Origin: DASPWW01 sp963803425 | GTDB lineage: Bacteria; Actinomycetota; Thermoleophilia; Solirubrobacterales; 70-9 | NCBI GenBank assembly: GCA_963803425.1 | Contig: CAWDMA010000001.1 | Coordinates: 186,001 to 250,000, forward strand | Direction of reading: 5' to 3' | Length of the DNA stretch: 64,000 bases | Shown here: positions 62,820 through 64,000 of the stretch, piece after piece | How the letters are laid out: each line of letters begins with the position of its first letter | Numbering within the stretch: position 1 is the stretch's first letter | Notes under the pieces: model-generated | Seen by the model: only the letters and a program-made list of their open reading frames with translations | Database searches by the model: none | What the model was told of the DNA's origin: nothing | Translations under genes and position numbers: made by a program

Positions 62820-64000
62820 CGCCTACACGCCTGCAGCGCGCGGGCCCGGGCGGCGGAGTCGTCGGAGGTGTCCGAGCCCGGGTGCCCGAACCGGCGCCCC
62901 GCGGTGATCGCCTCGGGCGGTCCGTCCGTGACCTCGATCTGGCCCGCCTCGATCTCGGAGTCGAGCCGCAGCCGCGGGGCGCGGCCGCGCGGCGGCGAGT
63001 CGATCAGCTCCGCGTCCAGCCCGGAGCTGCGCGTGCCGCGCACGGTCACCTCGCCCGCGGACGCGCGCACGTCGGGATCGACGCACACCCTGTCCGGAAC
63101 GGCGATCACGGTCTGGCCGAGCCCCATGTCGGTGCGCACGGAGACGGTCCGACCCTGCTTCCACGGAAGCCGCCGCAGGTCGACGGTCATCTCGCCGACG
63201 CCGAGCCGGTACCCGCCGGGCGGGATCGCGGCAGCCGATGCGGGCGCGTACTCGCGCTGGCCGACGTCGCCGTCGAACCGGATGTCCGCGGCGGCGACGG
63301 CGCCCGCGGGCAGCGCCAGCACCAGTGCCGGCACGATCAGCCACCGCCACCGGCGGTCGCCGAGCAGCGCCGCTCCGACCAGCACGGCGCCGATCGCGAT
63401 CACGACCCCGCCGACGACGGCGCCGTGGCCGGTCGCCGTCGCCCACGCGCTCACCCCGGCGACGGCCGCGGCGACGTGCAGTCCGACCACGATCAGCACG
63501 CCGATCAGGACCGCGCGGATCACGCGGCTCCATCCGTCGCCGCGGCGCGCCGGCGGCGCCGGAGCGTCGAGTGCCTCGGTCTCGGCGGTGCCCTCCGACG
63601 GCTCGCGATCCGGGCCGCGGCGGCGGTAGCGGATCGTCATGAAGACCCACACCGCGGCGGCGATCACGAGCGCCAGCCACAGGCCGCCGCCCAACAGCCA
63701 CCCGGGCCCGAAGTGCCACCCGCCCCACAGCGGGCCGGCGAGGACCGCGAGCGCCGCGATCGCAGCGGCGATCACGAGCCACGCGCTGGGCCGCTCGCTG
63801 GCGGCCGGCCGGCCGGTGCCGTCGTCGTTCGGAGTGACGACCGCGAGCACGAGGTAGGCGACGACCCCGAGCCCGCTGAACAGCGTCGCGGCGACGAAGC
63901 CGACACGGACGAGCGTGGGATCGACGTTCAGGTGCGCCGCGAGGCCGCCGGCGACGCCGGCGAGCATCCGGTCGTCGCGGGATCGCAGCAGCCGCCTCCG
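62816..64000 (-). CDS. PspC-domain membrane protein (5' end outside window)
   Basis: At least 394 residues, open to the window edge. The PspC signature DDRMLAGVAGGLAAHLNVDP is directly at the edge, followed by two PspC helices, then more membrane segments and a C-terminal exposed beta-rich domain of the LiaF/DUF-type adhesin fold (GVGEMTVDLRRLPWKQGRTV, VSVRTDMGLGQTVIAVPD). This layout resembles LiaF-like modulators of stress kinases. Only a few residues at the N-terminus should be missing. Confidence 0.83.
   Translation of the reverse strand, partial: RRRLLRSRDDRMLAGVAGGLAAHLNVDPTLVRVGFVAATLFSGLGVVAYLVLAVVTPNDDGTGRPAASERPSAWLVIAAAIAALAVLAGPLWGGWHFGPGWLLGGGLWLALVIAAAVWVFMTIRYRRRGPDREPSEGTAETEALDAPAPPARRGDGWSRVIRAVLIGVLIVVGLHVAAAVAGVSAWATATGHGAVVGGVVIAIGAVLVGAALLGDRRWRWLIVPALVLALPAGAVAAADIRFDGDVGQREYAPASAAAIPPGGYRLGVGEMTVDLRRLPWKQGRTVSVRTDMGLGQTVIAVPDRVCVDPDVRASAGEVTVRGTRSSGLDAELIDSPPRGRAPRLRLDSEIEAGQIEVTDGPPEAITAGRRFGHPGSDTSDDSAARARALQACRR

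Noticed and set aside
1..64000. CRISPR arrays, insertion sequences, prophage genes, tRNA or rRNA genes
   Set aside because: No regularly spaced repeats, transposase or integrase motifs were seen, and no tRNA cloverleaf was found apart from the tRNA-like part of tmRNA.

Overview
The window is GC-rich (about 70 %) actinobacterial DNA. Gene content points to the class Thermoleophilia, probably Solirubrobacterales or a relative: many SnoaL/NTF2-like genes, secreted YWTD-propeller and RTX proteins with lysine-rich C-terminal modules, LtrA, PspC-type kinases, a linked smpB and ssrA, and a TTG/GTG-rich start-codon habit. This placement is inference from gene content; no rRNA is present. Genes are close-packed on both strands and no gene-free stretch exceeds about 300 bases.

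Layout. 1-4.6 kb: end of thrC, a ComF-type phosphoribosyltransferase, a cytochrome P450, a short ribosome hibernation factor, a LuxR-type regulator facing a perfect 20-bp palindrome, and a secreted protein. 4.6-9.6 kb: secA and prfB (programmed +1 frameshift), then a ureohydrolase. 9.6-17.2 kb: a decayed YWTD propeller gene, a FIST sensor protein, a broken glycosyltransferase and a large RTX-repeat protein. 17.2-20.8 kb: nadC fused to a SnoaL domain, a SnoaL remnant, an Fpg/Nei glycosylase and nadA. 20.8-26 kb: an intact YWTD propeller protein, a CHASE2 adenylate cyclase and a two-gene transketolase. 26.1-31.4 kb: ftsE, ftsX, a CtpA-type protease, rnr and smpB, all broken by dense single-base indels. 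31.4-37 kb: a coiled-coil/HhH protein, a flavoprotein disulfide reductase, a site-2-type protease, an MFS exporter and tmRNA. 37-45 kb: LtrA, three tandem SnoaL genes, a methyltransferase, a SMP-30-like propeller, DUF1275, an RraA-like gene and a hydrolase. 45.1-47.6 kb: an amino-acid ABC importer. 47.6-49.8 kb: an esterase, a CGNR regulator, and a promoter with two palindromes driving a 29-residue ORF. 49.8-59.5 kb: a Kdp potassium system in which KdpD is split into separate kinase and sensor proteins. 59.5-64 kb: an amine oxidase and a PspC/NarL-type two-component module.

How it fits together. The Kdp region is the clearest system: a kinase and KdpE-like regulator at 49.8-51.9 kb, and a translationally coupled operon (micro-ORF, kdpF, kdpA, kdpC, kdpB, KdpD sensor half, UspA) at 53.4-59.5 kb. 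SmpB and tmRNA supply trans-translation. NadA and NadC supply two steps of NAD synthesis; nadB is absent here.

Sequence quality matters. The 26.3-31.4 kb tract and the 12.0-12.9 kb tract carry many indels in conserved, partly essential genes while the encoded peptides stay conserved between breaks, which looks like uncorrected sequence error. Isolated breaks also occur in secA, prfB, the FIST gene, the RraA-like gene and one SnoaL gene. The broken YWTD gene carries a clean 16-bp tandem duplication and could be a true pseudogene.
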